This document shows positions 8,301 through 20,300 of a stretch of 64,000 bases of DNA, one piece after another (the stretch's first letter is position 1; the number at the start of each line of letters is the position of its first letter). Position numbers and translations under genes: made by a program. The notes under the pieces are model-generated. The model made no database searches, was not told the DNA's origin, and saw only the letters and a list, made by a program, of their open reading frames with translations. Origin of the DNA: Pseudomonas promysalinigenes (GTDB lineage Bacteria; Pseudomonadota; Gammaproteobacteria; Pseudomonadales; Pseudomonadaceae); contig NZ_CP077094.1 in the NCBI RefSeq assembly GCF_014269025.2, positions 4,154,001 to 4,218,000 of the forward strand, written 5' to 3'.

Positions 8301-11300
8301 GCTGAACCCGGCGCAGGCCAACGGCCAGCTGCTGGACGTCACCGCCGTCGACAGCCTCGGCACATCGTCGCTGCCCACGCAGATCGGCGCACCCGACATC
8401 ACCGCCCCCACAGCGCCAAGCGAGCTTGAGGTCAGCGCAGACGGCACCCTCGTCACCGGCCGGGCCGAGCCTGGCAGCACCGTGCGGGTCCTGGCTGCTG
8501 ACGGCACCACCGTGCTGGGTTCCGCCGTGGTGGGCCCGACCGGTGTATTCAGCATCAGCCTCGCGCCCCCGCAGGTGGACGGCGAGTCTTTACAGGTCAC
8601 GGCTACCGATGCGGCTGGCAATGCCTCTGCGGCCAGCACCGTCACTGCGCCGGACATCGACGGCGGCACCGATACCACTCCACCACAACCTGCCAGCGAC
8701 CTGGCCATCAGCGGCGACGGCCGCCTGGTATCGGGCCGTGGCGAAGTGGGCGCGACGGTCAAAGTGCTGGATGACCAAGGCCAGGTGATCGGCACCGGCA
8801 CCGTTCAGGCCGATGGCACGTTCAATGTGGTGTTGACCGAACCTGTCACCAACGGCTCGTCTCTGCAGGTCACCCTTACCGATGCTGCTGGCAACGTGTC
8901 GACGCCAAGCCTGCTGACTGCCCCCGATCTGCAACCCCCAGCGCAACCCACTGACCTTACCCTTGCCGACGGCGTTACCCTGACCGGGCGCGGTGAGCCT
9001 GGCACTACGGTGCAGGTGCGTGACGCCGCCGGTAACCTGGTTGGCAGCGGCCAAGTGGGGACCGATGGCAACTTCAGCCTCACCCTGTCGCCGGCCCAGG
9101 CCAATGGCCAAGCACTGGACGTGCGCCTGGTCGACGCCGCTGGCAACACCTCGGCGCCGCTGCAATTCGACGCTCCGGATATCACTGCACCTGCCGCTGT
9201 CACCAACCTGGCGGTAGGGCCGGACGGGCTGCAATTGGCCGGCCGTGGCGAAGCCGGGGCCACGGTGCAAGTGCGCGATGCCGATGGCAACCTGCTGGGC
9301 AGTGCAATAGTCAGCGCCAACGGCACCTTCATCGTCGACCTGGCCCCTGCCGTGGCACCGGGCGCGCAACTGAGCGTGGTGCAGACCGATGCTGCCGGCA
9401 ATGCATCGCCCGTCGTCGACTATGATGTGCCCCTGACCGGCGTCCCAACCAGCCCAACCGACCTGAATATCGCAGCCGATGGCACCAGCATCAGTGGCAG
9501 CGCCCAGCCCGGCACGCGGGTGGAGGTGCGTGGCGCCGACGGCACGCTACTGGGCAGCGTGGTGGTAGGGGCCGAGGGCACCTTCACCGTGCCACTGAAC
9601 CCGGCGCAAGCCAACGGCCAGCTGCTGGACGTGACCGCCGTCGACAGTCTCGGCACATCGTCGCTGCCCACGCAGATCGGCGCACCCGACATCACCGCCC
9701 CCACAGCGCCAAGCGAGCTTGAGGTCAGCGCAGACGGCACCCTCGTCACCGGCCGGGCCGAGCCTGGCAGCACCGTGCGGGTTCTGGCTGCTGACGGCAC
9801 CACCGTGCTGGGTTCCGCCCTGGTGGGCCCGACCGGTGTATTCAGCATCAGCCTCGCGCCCCCGCAGGTGGACGGCGAGTCTTTACAGGTCACGGCTACC
9901 GATGCGGCTGGCAATGCCTCTGCGGCCAGCACCGTCACTGCGCCGGACATCGACGGCGGCACCGATACCACACCACCACAACCTGCCAGCGACCTGGCCA
10001 TCAGCGGCGACGGCCGCCTGGTATCGGGCCGTGGCGAAGTGGGCGCGACGGTCAAAGTGCTGGATGACCAAGGCCAGGTGATCGGCACCGGTAGCGTTCA
10101 GGCCGATGGCACGTTCAATGTGGTGCTGACCGCACCTGTCACCGACGGCTCGTCCCTGCAGATCACCCTTACCGATGCGGCTGGCAACGTGTCGACGCCA
10201 ACTCCACTGACCTCTCCAGACTTGCAGGCCCCAGCACAGCCCACGGGCCTGAGCCTGAGCGATGCGGTGACATTGACCGGCAGCGGCGAAGCGGGTACGC
10301 GGGTGGAGGTGCGTGATGCCAGCGGTAATCTGATCGGAACCGGCATCGTCGCCGCCAATGGCAGCTTCAGTGTGACCCTAGATGCCCCGCAGGCCAACGG
10401 TGAGCAACTGTCCATAACGCTTACCGATGCGACGGGCAACCGCTCGATCCCGTTGGCCTACACCGCGCCCGACACAACCCCACCCGCGCAGATCACCGAC
10501 ATTACGCTAGGCGCTGGCAGCCTGGCGGTTTCGGGCCGCGGCGAACCGGGCGCAACGGTCGAGGTTCGCGATGGCGCAGGTGCGTTGCTTGGAAGCGGCG
10601 TTGTCAGCGCAAACGGCACCTTCCTGGTCAATCTGGACGCGGCACTGACTACCGGCCAGTCCATCGAGCTGGTACAGACCGATGCGGCAGGCAATCCGTC
10701 TACCGCCGTAACCGTGATCGTGCCAGCCGCCCCCCTGCCGGACAGCCCCACCGGGCTGGCAGTCAGCGCCGACGGCACCACGCTCAGCGGTAACGCACCT
10801 GCTGGCACGCAGGTGCAGGTGCGCGATGGCAACGGGAATGTGCTTGGCAGCGTGCAAGTTGGCAACGAGGGCACCTTCACCCTCACCCTCGACCCGGCGC
10901 AGGCCAATGGCGAGCTGCTTGATGTGGTGGCTGTCGATGCCGGCGGCAACAGCTCACTGCCGACTCAAATCAGCGCTCCGGATATTACCCCCCCCAACGA
11001 GGCCACCGATCTGCAAGTCAGCGCCGACGGCGTGACGCTGACGGGCCGGGGCGAACCTGGCGCCACGGTACAGGTCACCAACGCCCAAGGCACGCTGCTG
11101 GGCACCGCCGTGATAGGCGCCAACGGCCAGTTCGCGGTGACACTGGACCCGGCGCAGAACGACGGCCAACAGCTGGATGTCGCCCTGCGCGACGGTGCCG
11201 GCAACACTTCCACTACGACGGTAACCGCACCTGACTTGGACGGCCCGCTGCAACCCTCTGGCCTGGCGATCGACATCACCGGCCTACACCTGACCGGTAC

Positions 11301-14300
11301 GGGCCAGGCCGGCTCGCTGGTCACAGTGCGCGCTGCCGATGGTACGGTGCTCGGTACAGCCACGGTGGGTGCCGACGGCCGCTTCGACGTAACCCTTGGC
11401 CAGCCACAACTAAATGGCCAGAGCCTGACCGTGGAAGCCACCGACAGCCTGGGCAACAGTGCAGGGCCGGTCGGTTTCATCGCGCCTGACAGCACCCCAC
11501 CACAAGTGGTCGGTACGCCGAGTGTCGATGGCGCCGGCGCTACTGTCAGCGGTACTGGCGAAGCCGGCGCCACGGTCACCGTGCGCGGCCCCAATGGCGC
11601 GGTGCTGGGCAGCGCCGTGGTGGGCAACGACGGTAATTTCCAAGTCACCCTCGCACCCCCTCAGACCAACGGCCAGGCATTGACCGTTGAACAACGCGAC
11701 CCTGCCGGCAACGTTTCGCCTTCGGTGGGCTTGAATGCACCCGATACTACCGCGCCGGCCATCACCACCGGCCTTACATTGTCCGCCAATGGCGCGCAAT
11801 TGACCGGTTTCGGCGAGCCTGGTGCGCAGGTGCGAGTAACCGGCACTGGGGGTGCTGTGCTGGGCAATGCTACGGTGCAGGCCGATGGTAGCTTCAGCGT
11901 CACCCTCACCCCAGCGCAGCTCAATGGTCAGACCCTGACCGTCATCCAAACCGATGGCGGCGGCAACCCCTCCCCTGCCAACACCCTGATCGCCAGTGAC
12001 TTGCAAGCACCTGAGGCAGCGCAAGGGCTTGCGTTGAGCGCCGATGGCACGCTGCTTACTGGCCAAGGTGAGCCTGGCGCGACCGTGCAAGTGCGCGACA
12101 CTGCCGGGCAGTTGCTTGGCAGCGGCGTCGTGGGGCAGAACGGTAGTTTCAGCGTGACCCTCTCGCCCGCGCAAATCAGCGGCGAAACGGTGTCGGTGGT
12201 GTTGACCGACGCCGCTGGCAACGCCTCGCCGTCGGTGCCCTTCACGGCTGACGATAGCAGTGGCCCGGCGGTGCCTGGCGGGGTACAAGTGAATGCCGAT
12301 GGCACCTTGGTGACAGGCACAGGTCAGGCCGGCGCAACGGTTGAAGTGCGCAACGCCGCAGGTGACCTGCTGGGCAGTGTCGTGGTGCCTGCCAGTGGCA
12401 CATTCAGCGTGTCGCTGACCCCAGCTCAGCTCGATGGCCAGACACTCGACGTCGTGCAAATCAATGGCCAGGGCACAGCATCGGCCGCTGCCCAGGCCAT
12501 CGCACCCGATCTGACCCCACCGCAACTGCCGACAGACCTTGCCATTACCCCTGATGGCCTGGCCCTGACCGGCAATGCACCCGGTGCGGCGTCGGTCACC
12601 GTGCTCAGCCCCAGTGGTGTAGAAACCACCGTAGCGGTCAACCCTGACGGCAGTTTCAGCGTGCCATTGGCCACAGCCCTGCTCAACGGCGAGACGGTGA
12701 CCGTGGTGGTCACTGATGCTGCCGGCAATAGCACCGCGCCGACCCCGGTGATCGCTGCCGACACCACCCCCCCTGCTGCGGCTTCGGACATTGCTGTCAG
12801 CCCGGATGGCGGCACGATCAGTGGTAGCGCTGAGCCCGGCACCACGGTTATCGTGCGCGACGGCAACACCCAGCTGGGCAGTGCTACAGTTGGGCCCGAT
12901 GGCACCTTCGCGGTTCAGGTCAACCCACCGTTGGCCACTGGCGACAGCGTGCAACTGGTAGTACAAGACGGCGGCAACAATGAAACCGCAGTCACCGTCA
13001 ACGGCCCGGACGGTACCGAACTGGCCGCGCCGAGCAACCTTGCGCTGAGCGCTGATGGTTTCCTGCTGACTGGTGAAGGTACAGTCGGCTCGCTGATCAC
13101 CGTCACTTCTGGCGGCACCACGCTCGGCACCGGCACGGTCGGCAGCGATGGGATCTTCCGCATCTTCTTCGCCAATTCCCAGCTCAATGCGCAAGTGCTG
13201 AGCGTCAGTGCGCGGGCTTCAGCCGGTGGCGCACCTTCGGTACCCGCTACGCTGCAGGCACCGGACACCACGGCGCCCGATGCGCCTACTCAGGTTGCCA
13301 TCAACCGCAGCGGCACCACCCTCAGCGGCCGCGGCGAAGTGGGTGCGACCGTCAGCGTCACAGACGCCAACGGCGCCGTCGTCGGCTCTGGCACAGTCGG
13401 TAGCAATGGCCTGTTCAACATCACCCTGACGCCTGCGCAAAGCGATGCGCAAAACCTCACCATCACCCAAGCCGATGCGGCCGGCAATGTATCGTTGGCG
13501 GCCACCTTGCAGGCGCCTGACCTGCAGGCACCGGATGCTGCGAGCGGCCTGAGCCTCAACAGCGCGGCCACTGTGGTCAGCGGCCAAGGTGAAGCTGGCG
13601 CCACCGTAACCGTGCGTGATGCCAGCGGCGTCATCCTGGCTACCGGCACGGTGAACCAGAGCGGGCAGTTCCAGATCACCTTGCCCAGCGCCCAGACCAC
13701 TGGCAGCCCTCTGCAGGTGACCCTGGCTGATGCTGCCGGCAACGTGTCCAGCCCCGCCAGCCTGGCGACCCCTGACCGCACGCCGCCGGCGGCCGTCACC
13801 AATGCGCTGCTCAGTGCCGATGGCCGGCAGTTGTCTGGCAGTGGTGAGGTCGGCGCCACCGTGCAGGTGCGCAATGCCGCCGGCACCTTGTTGGGCACCG
13901 CCACCGTGGGGGCCGATGGGCGTTTCACGGTGATCTTCGACACACCGCAGAACAGCGGCCAGGCAATTGGCGTCAGCCAAGTGGACGCAGCTGGCAATGT
14001 CTCACCAGCCGTCAGCCTGACCACACCGGACCTCACCGCACCAAGCCCATTGACCAATGTGGTGCTCAACAACAATGGCCTCACCCTGACCGGGCTGGGC
14101 GAAGCCGGGGCCACCGTCACCGTGCGCGGCGCCGATGGCACTATCGTCGGTACCGGGGTAGTAAGCGCCAACGGCAGCTTCACTCTCGACCTGGACACTG
14201 CTCAGCTCAACGCCCAGCGATTGAGCATCACCCAGACCGACGCAGGCAACAATACTTCGGCCGCTGTCAACATCATTGCCCCCGACTTCACGCCGCCAGC

Positions 14301-17300
14301 CGCACCCAGCGACCTAGCGCTGTCCAGCAGCGGCCTGCAGTTAAGCGGTAGTGCAGAGGCAGGCAGCACGGTCACCGTGCGCGATGCATCGGGTGCGGTG
14401 CTCGGCACCGCTGTGGCTGCCGCCAACGGCACCTTCCAGGTGACCCTGAACAGCGCCCAGACCAACGGCCAGGCCCTGCAGGTCACCGCTACCGATGCGG
14501 CGGGCAATGTCTCGCCAGCAGCGCCCTACACCGCCCCCGATACCACACCGCCCGCAGCGGTTGCCAACCTGGCGGTATCGGCGGATGGCACGACCTTGAC
14601 CGGTACCGGCGAGGCCGGTGCCACGGTGACCGTCCGCGCTGCCGATGGCACTGCGCTGGGCAATGCCATCGTCGCGGCCAACGGCCAGTTCAGCGTCACC
14701 CTGAGCCCTGCCGCCAACACGGGCGCGGTGCTCAGTGTGGTGCAGACAGATGCCGCACTCAACGCCTCACCCGAACAGCAAGTCACGGCACCCGGCGCTG
14801 CAGCGCCAGCGTCGCCCAGCAACCTGGTGCTGTCGGCCGATGGCCTGACCATCACCGGCACCGCCACGCCTGGCATCATGGTCAAGGTCTACGGGCCCAA
14901 TGGGGTGCTACTGGGCATGGCCCCGGTCGGTAGCGACGGTAGTTTCACCGTGGCCCTTGGCTCAGCCCAGGCCAACGGTGAAGTGCTGCAAGTGAGCGCC
15001 ATCGGCAGCGATGGCACCAGCTCCCTGCCCACACTGCTGCAGGCGCCTGATACCACCGCACCGCAGCCTTTGACCAACCTGATGCTGTCCAGTGATGGGC
15101 TGGTGGTCACGGGCCGTGGTGAGGCTGGCGCTACAGTCACCATCACCGGCGCAGGCGGCGCCAGCCTTGGCAGCGCCGTCGTCGATGCGAGCGGCAATTT
15201 CAGCGTCACACTGGCTGCTGCGCAGATCAATGGCCAACAACTCAGTGCCGCGCAAACCGATGCTGCAGGCAACGAGTCCAATAGTGTGAGCCTCACCGCG
15301 CCCGACCGGGTGGCACCCGATGCGCCGGCCAATCTGGCCTTCGCTGGGGGTGGTAGCCTGCTCAACGGCACCGGCGAGGCCAACGCCAACATCAAGGTGC
15401 TGGCTGCCGATGGCAGCGTGATCGGTACCGGTGTAGTAGCTGCCAACGGCACATTCCAAGTCACCCTCACCCCCTCCCAAGCCAATGGCCAGCAGGTTCA
15501 GGTGGTGCTGACCGATGCCGCAGGCAACCAGTCGGCGCCCACTGCCATCACGGCACCTGACACCACGGCGCCAACACCACCCACCGAGCTTGCGATTTCC
15601 AGCGACGGCGTGACCATCACTGGCCGCGGTGAAGCTGGGGCAACGGTGACCGTTACCAATGCCGGTGGCCAGCAGGTGGGTACGACTACCGTCGACGCCA
15701 GTGGCAACTTCACCGTCACCCTGAACCCGGCCCTGAGCAACGCCGAGGTCCTGAGCTTCACCCAGACCGACGCAGCCGGGAACGTGTCGGCCGCAGCCAC
15801 CTTGACCACGCCGGACTTCACCCCGCCCGACCAGCTCACCAATGTGCTGATCAATGCCGATGGCAGCGTGGTGACAGGCGCGGGCGAACCAGGCGCCACG
15901 GTCACCGTGACCAATGCCGCCGGTGTTCTGCTGGGCACCACCACAGTGCTTGCCGATGGCAGCTTCCGCGTCGAACTGACCCCAGCGCAGATCAACCTGC
16001 AGGTGCTGTCGGTGCAGCAGGCTGATCCACCCGGCAACATCAGCGAACCGGTCACGGTCACCGCACCAGACCTCACCCCACCGGCCGCGGCCACCGCGTT
16101 GCAGCTCAATGCCGCTGGCGACCAGCTTGGCGGTGTCGGCGAAGCGGGCGCGACGGTACGGGTGTTCGTTGGCAACGTGCAAATTGGCACCGCCACGGTA
16201 GCTGCCAACGGCACCTTCCTGGTCAACCTCGACACCCCGCAATTGAATGGGCAGTTACTGCAGGTCACGCTGCAGGACAACGCCAACAACATCTCGGCGA
16301 TCAGTAGCCTCACCGCTGCCGACGTCACGCCACCTGCCACGGTCGTCGCTTCGCTCAACCCAAGCGGCACCCAGATCAGCGGCACCGGTGAGGTCGGTGC
16401 GCAGGTCACTGTGATCAACAACCTGGGCAACCTCATCGGCCAGGGCGTCATCGCCGTCGACGGCACCTTCGTGATTACCCTGACCACCGCGCAGGTCAAC
16501 GGCCAGCAGTTGACCGTCATTGCCCAGGACCCTACTGGCAACCCGTCGCTGCCGCTGCTACTGACCGCCCCAGACCTGACCCCGCCGGTACAGCCGGGCA
16601 GCCTGAACGTGACCGGCAACGGCACATTGCTCAGCGGCACGGGTGAGGTAGGCAGCGTTATCACTGTGCGCAACCCAGCCGGCACGGTGGTCGGCACCGT
16701 GACGGTGCCCGATGGCGGCAATTTCGTCGTCACGCTGAGCCCCGCTCAGAACAACGGGCAGTTGCTCACCGTAACCTCCACCGACGCCGCTGGTAACGTC
16801 TCGCTGCCTGGCACCTACCAAACCGCCGATACCTCGCCGCCAGCCATCGTCACCAACTTGGCCATCAACCCCGACTACAACGTGCTCACCGGGCGTGGCG
16901 AAGCGGGTGCCACTGTAACCGTAAGCTTCGGTGGCCAAGAGATCGGCACCGGCCAGGTCGACAGTGCTGGCAACTTCTCGGTCAGCCTGTCACCAACGCC
17001 TGGCTCGTCGGCGATCCTGACCGTGACCCAGGCCGACGCCGCCAATAACATTTCGCCAGTGGCCAGCTATACCACCCCGCTGGTTCCACCGGCCGAGCCC
17101 CCAGTCAGTGCAGTATTGGCCGCCGATGGCCTGACGCTGACAGGTGTAGCAACTGCGGCCGCGGCGATCCGTGTCTACGATGCTGATGGCAACCTGATCG
17201 GTAGCGGTTTGGCCAATCCAGTCACCGGCGCCTTCACCGTCACGCTCGACAGTGCCCAACTCAACGGGCAACACCTGTCGGTGACGGCGGTGTCGGCGCT

Positions 17301-20300
17301 AGGCGGCGAATCGCAGCCAGTGTTTATAACGGCTGCAGATATCACCCCACCGGCCAACCCGGTGGTCACTGCGCTGTCGGCCAATGGCCTGCTGCTGACC
17401 GGTACCGGGGAAGCAGGTGCCACCGTCACCGTGCGTGATGCCGGGGGGGCCGTGCTTGGGACGGGGCTGGTCAACGGCGCAGGGGGGTTCGCCATCAACC
17501 TCAGCAGCGCCCAGCTCAACGGCCAGGTGCTGAGCCTGAGCCAAGCCGATGCTGCGCTCAACGTATCCGCCACCACTACCTTCACCGCACCCGACACCCA
17601 GGCACCGCTGGCGCCAACCAGCCTTGCGATCAGCGCGAACGGCACCGTGCTCACCGGCATCGGCGAACCCGGTGCCACCGTCACGGTGCTAAGCCTGACG
17701 GGCGGTTCGCTAGGCACCGCGGTGGTGCAGGCCAACGGCACCTTCAGCGTAACCCTCAACACCGCGCAAAACGACGGCCAGGCCCTGGTAGTGCGCCAGG
17801 CAGATGCCGCCGGCAACCTTTCGGCCTGGGCCGCCATCACGGCACCAGATACCACACCGCCCACCGCTCCTGTGGCCACGATCAACGCCAATGGCACCTT
17901 GATCAGCGGTTCGGGCCAGGTCGGCAGCACGGTGACGGTACGCAATAGTGCAGGCACTGTGCTCGGCACTGCCACGGTCGGCACCAACGGGCTGTTCGTG
18001 GTCAGCCTCAGCGCTGCGCAAATCGACAACCAGGCGCTGACCGTCACCCTGACCGATGCCGCAGGCAATGTGTCCACCGGCACCGCGCTTACCGCTCCTG
18101 ATCTCACCCCGCCCGCCCTGCCCGGCAGCCTGGTGATCAGTGCCGACGGCACGACCTTGACCGGCACCGGCGAGGTGGGCGCCACGGTCACCGTACGCAA
18201 CGCCAGCGGCACGGTACTGCAGACTGCCACCGTGCAGCCAAATGGTAGCTTCACCGTTACCCTGAGCCCCGCGCAGGACAACGGCCAGATCCTCTCTGTG
18301 ACACTGACCGACCCGCGTAACAACGTATCCGGCGCAGCAATCGTCACAGCGCCTGACCTGGATGCGAACCTGCCACTGGTCGCCAGCGACAACTTGGCCA
18401 CGGCGAATGTGACGCTCTCGCCCGTAACCACCTCGCAAACCTTCAACGACAGCTTCACAACGCTGCTGTCAGGGTTCAGCAAGACCTTCACCTGGACGGT
18501 GGGCGCCGGTACCACTGCCGACCCCACCTTGCTGCTGTCAACCAACAGCGTGCTGGCCCTGCTGAACAACGCCAACTTCACCTTGCAGGTCAAGGACGCC
18601 AGCGGTGCATGGGTGACAATCGCTACCGGCAATACTCAGGGCCTGCTGGACCTGATCGTGCTGCCGATAGGGCTGCAGGTAGACATCGGCGTGCTAAAAG
18701 CCGGTGACTATCGCCTGACCGTAGCCAGCGGCGGCATAGGCTTGGTCACCAACGTCGCCACCACGCTGGAAGTCGATATCACCAGCCTCACCCAGTTCAC
18801 CGGCAGCGGTACTGCAACCTCGGGCAACGTCATCACCGATCCGGGTACTACCGGCGTCATCGACTCGCTGGGGCCAGACAACGCCGCCGTACTGCAGGTG
18901 CTCAAAAACGGCAGCTTCGTTGCCGCCGCCAGTGGCGCAGGCACCACGGTGCAAGGCCTGTACGGCAGCCTGGTGATTCATGCCGACGGTAGCTACACCT
19001 ACACCCCCAACGGCACCCCCGCCAGCGTGGGCAAGGTCGACGTATTCAGCTACCAGCTCGTGCATCCGAACGGCCAGGCCGCTGCGGCCAGCCTCTATGT
19101 GCGCATCGACAGCCCACAGGCCACTGAGGTCTGGAGCGACACCAACCTTGGCGCGCCAGCCACCGTGGTGGACGCCGTCAACGACATCGATAGCACCAAC
19201 ATCACCCTGGCCAACCGGGTCGACACCAGCAGCACAACCCTAGGCACGCTCAGCCTGCCGGTAATCGGCGCACGCCAGGCCACCTACACTACCACCGTAG
19301 CCGCCGACACCAGCGCCGACCTGCAAGTGGTGATCAACTCGGCCAACCTGCTGACCTTGCTGGGCAATACCACCATCGCGCTGTACAAACTCAACACCAG
19401 TACTGGCCAGTATGCTCTGGTGCAATCGGTACCTGGCAGTTCGCTGCTGACCCTGTTGGGTGGTGGCGCCGGTTATACCTTTAGTGGGCAAACGGCCGGC
19501 AGCTACCAGGTACGCGTGAACTCCAGCGGTATCGGTTTGCTTAGTTCGATTACCACCAGCCTCAATGCCACCACCACGCACCTCACCGAGTTCGTGGTCA
19601 GCAACTACACCGCGGTGAGCGGTAACCTGATCACCGACGCGGCGGGGGCAGACACGCTTGGGTCGAGCCTTACCGTGCTAAGCATTCTGACCGCAGCCAA
19701 CACCTTCACCGTACCTGGCTACAACGGCGTGAGCGTGGTGGGCACCTACGGCACGCTGCTGGTACAAGCCGATGGCAGCTATACCTACACCCTCAAAAGC
19801 GGGCTGACCTCAGCGGTGATCGGCCAGCATGACACCTTCACCTACGAGCTGACCCACCCCAACGGCACCACCGACACGGCCACCCTGACCGTCAACCTAG
19901 ACAATGCTGCCGGCCTGACCACCTTCTCGGCACTGGCGGCCGATACCAGCGATGACAATGCGGTGGTTGCAAGCCTCGCGGCGGCCTCTGGTGAAGTGAT
20001 CGCCGGCACCGACGGCGATGACCACTTGGTGGGCAGCCAGGGTGGCCACATCACCCTGGAAGGCGGCGCCGGCAACGATACCCTCGAAGTGGTCGACCAG
20101 AACTTCGCCAGCGTCGACGGCGGCACCGGTACCGACACCCTGTTGTGGGGCGGTGGCGATGCCAGCATCGACCTGGCAAACCTGGCCGATCGTATCCACA
20201 ACATCGAGGTCATCGACCTCAACGACACCAGCGCGGTGGCGCTGACCCTGAACCTGGCGGACGTGGTAGCCATCACCGAAGCCAGCAACGACACGCTGAT

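Noticed and set aside
5691..19283. Long antisense ORFs on the minus strand through the adhesin gene (up to about 800 codons) and shadow ORFs in other plus frames
   Set aside because: They mirror the codon periodicity of a high-GC repeat gene. Their products are Ala/Arg/Ser/Val-rich low-complexity repeats without ribosome sites.
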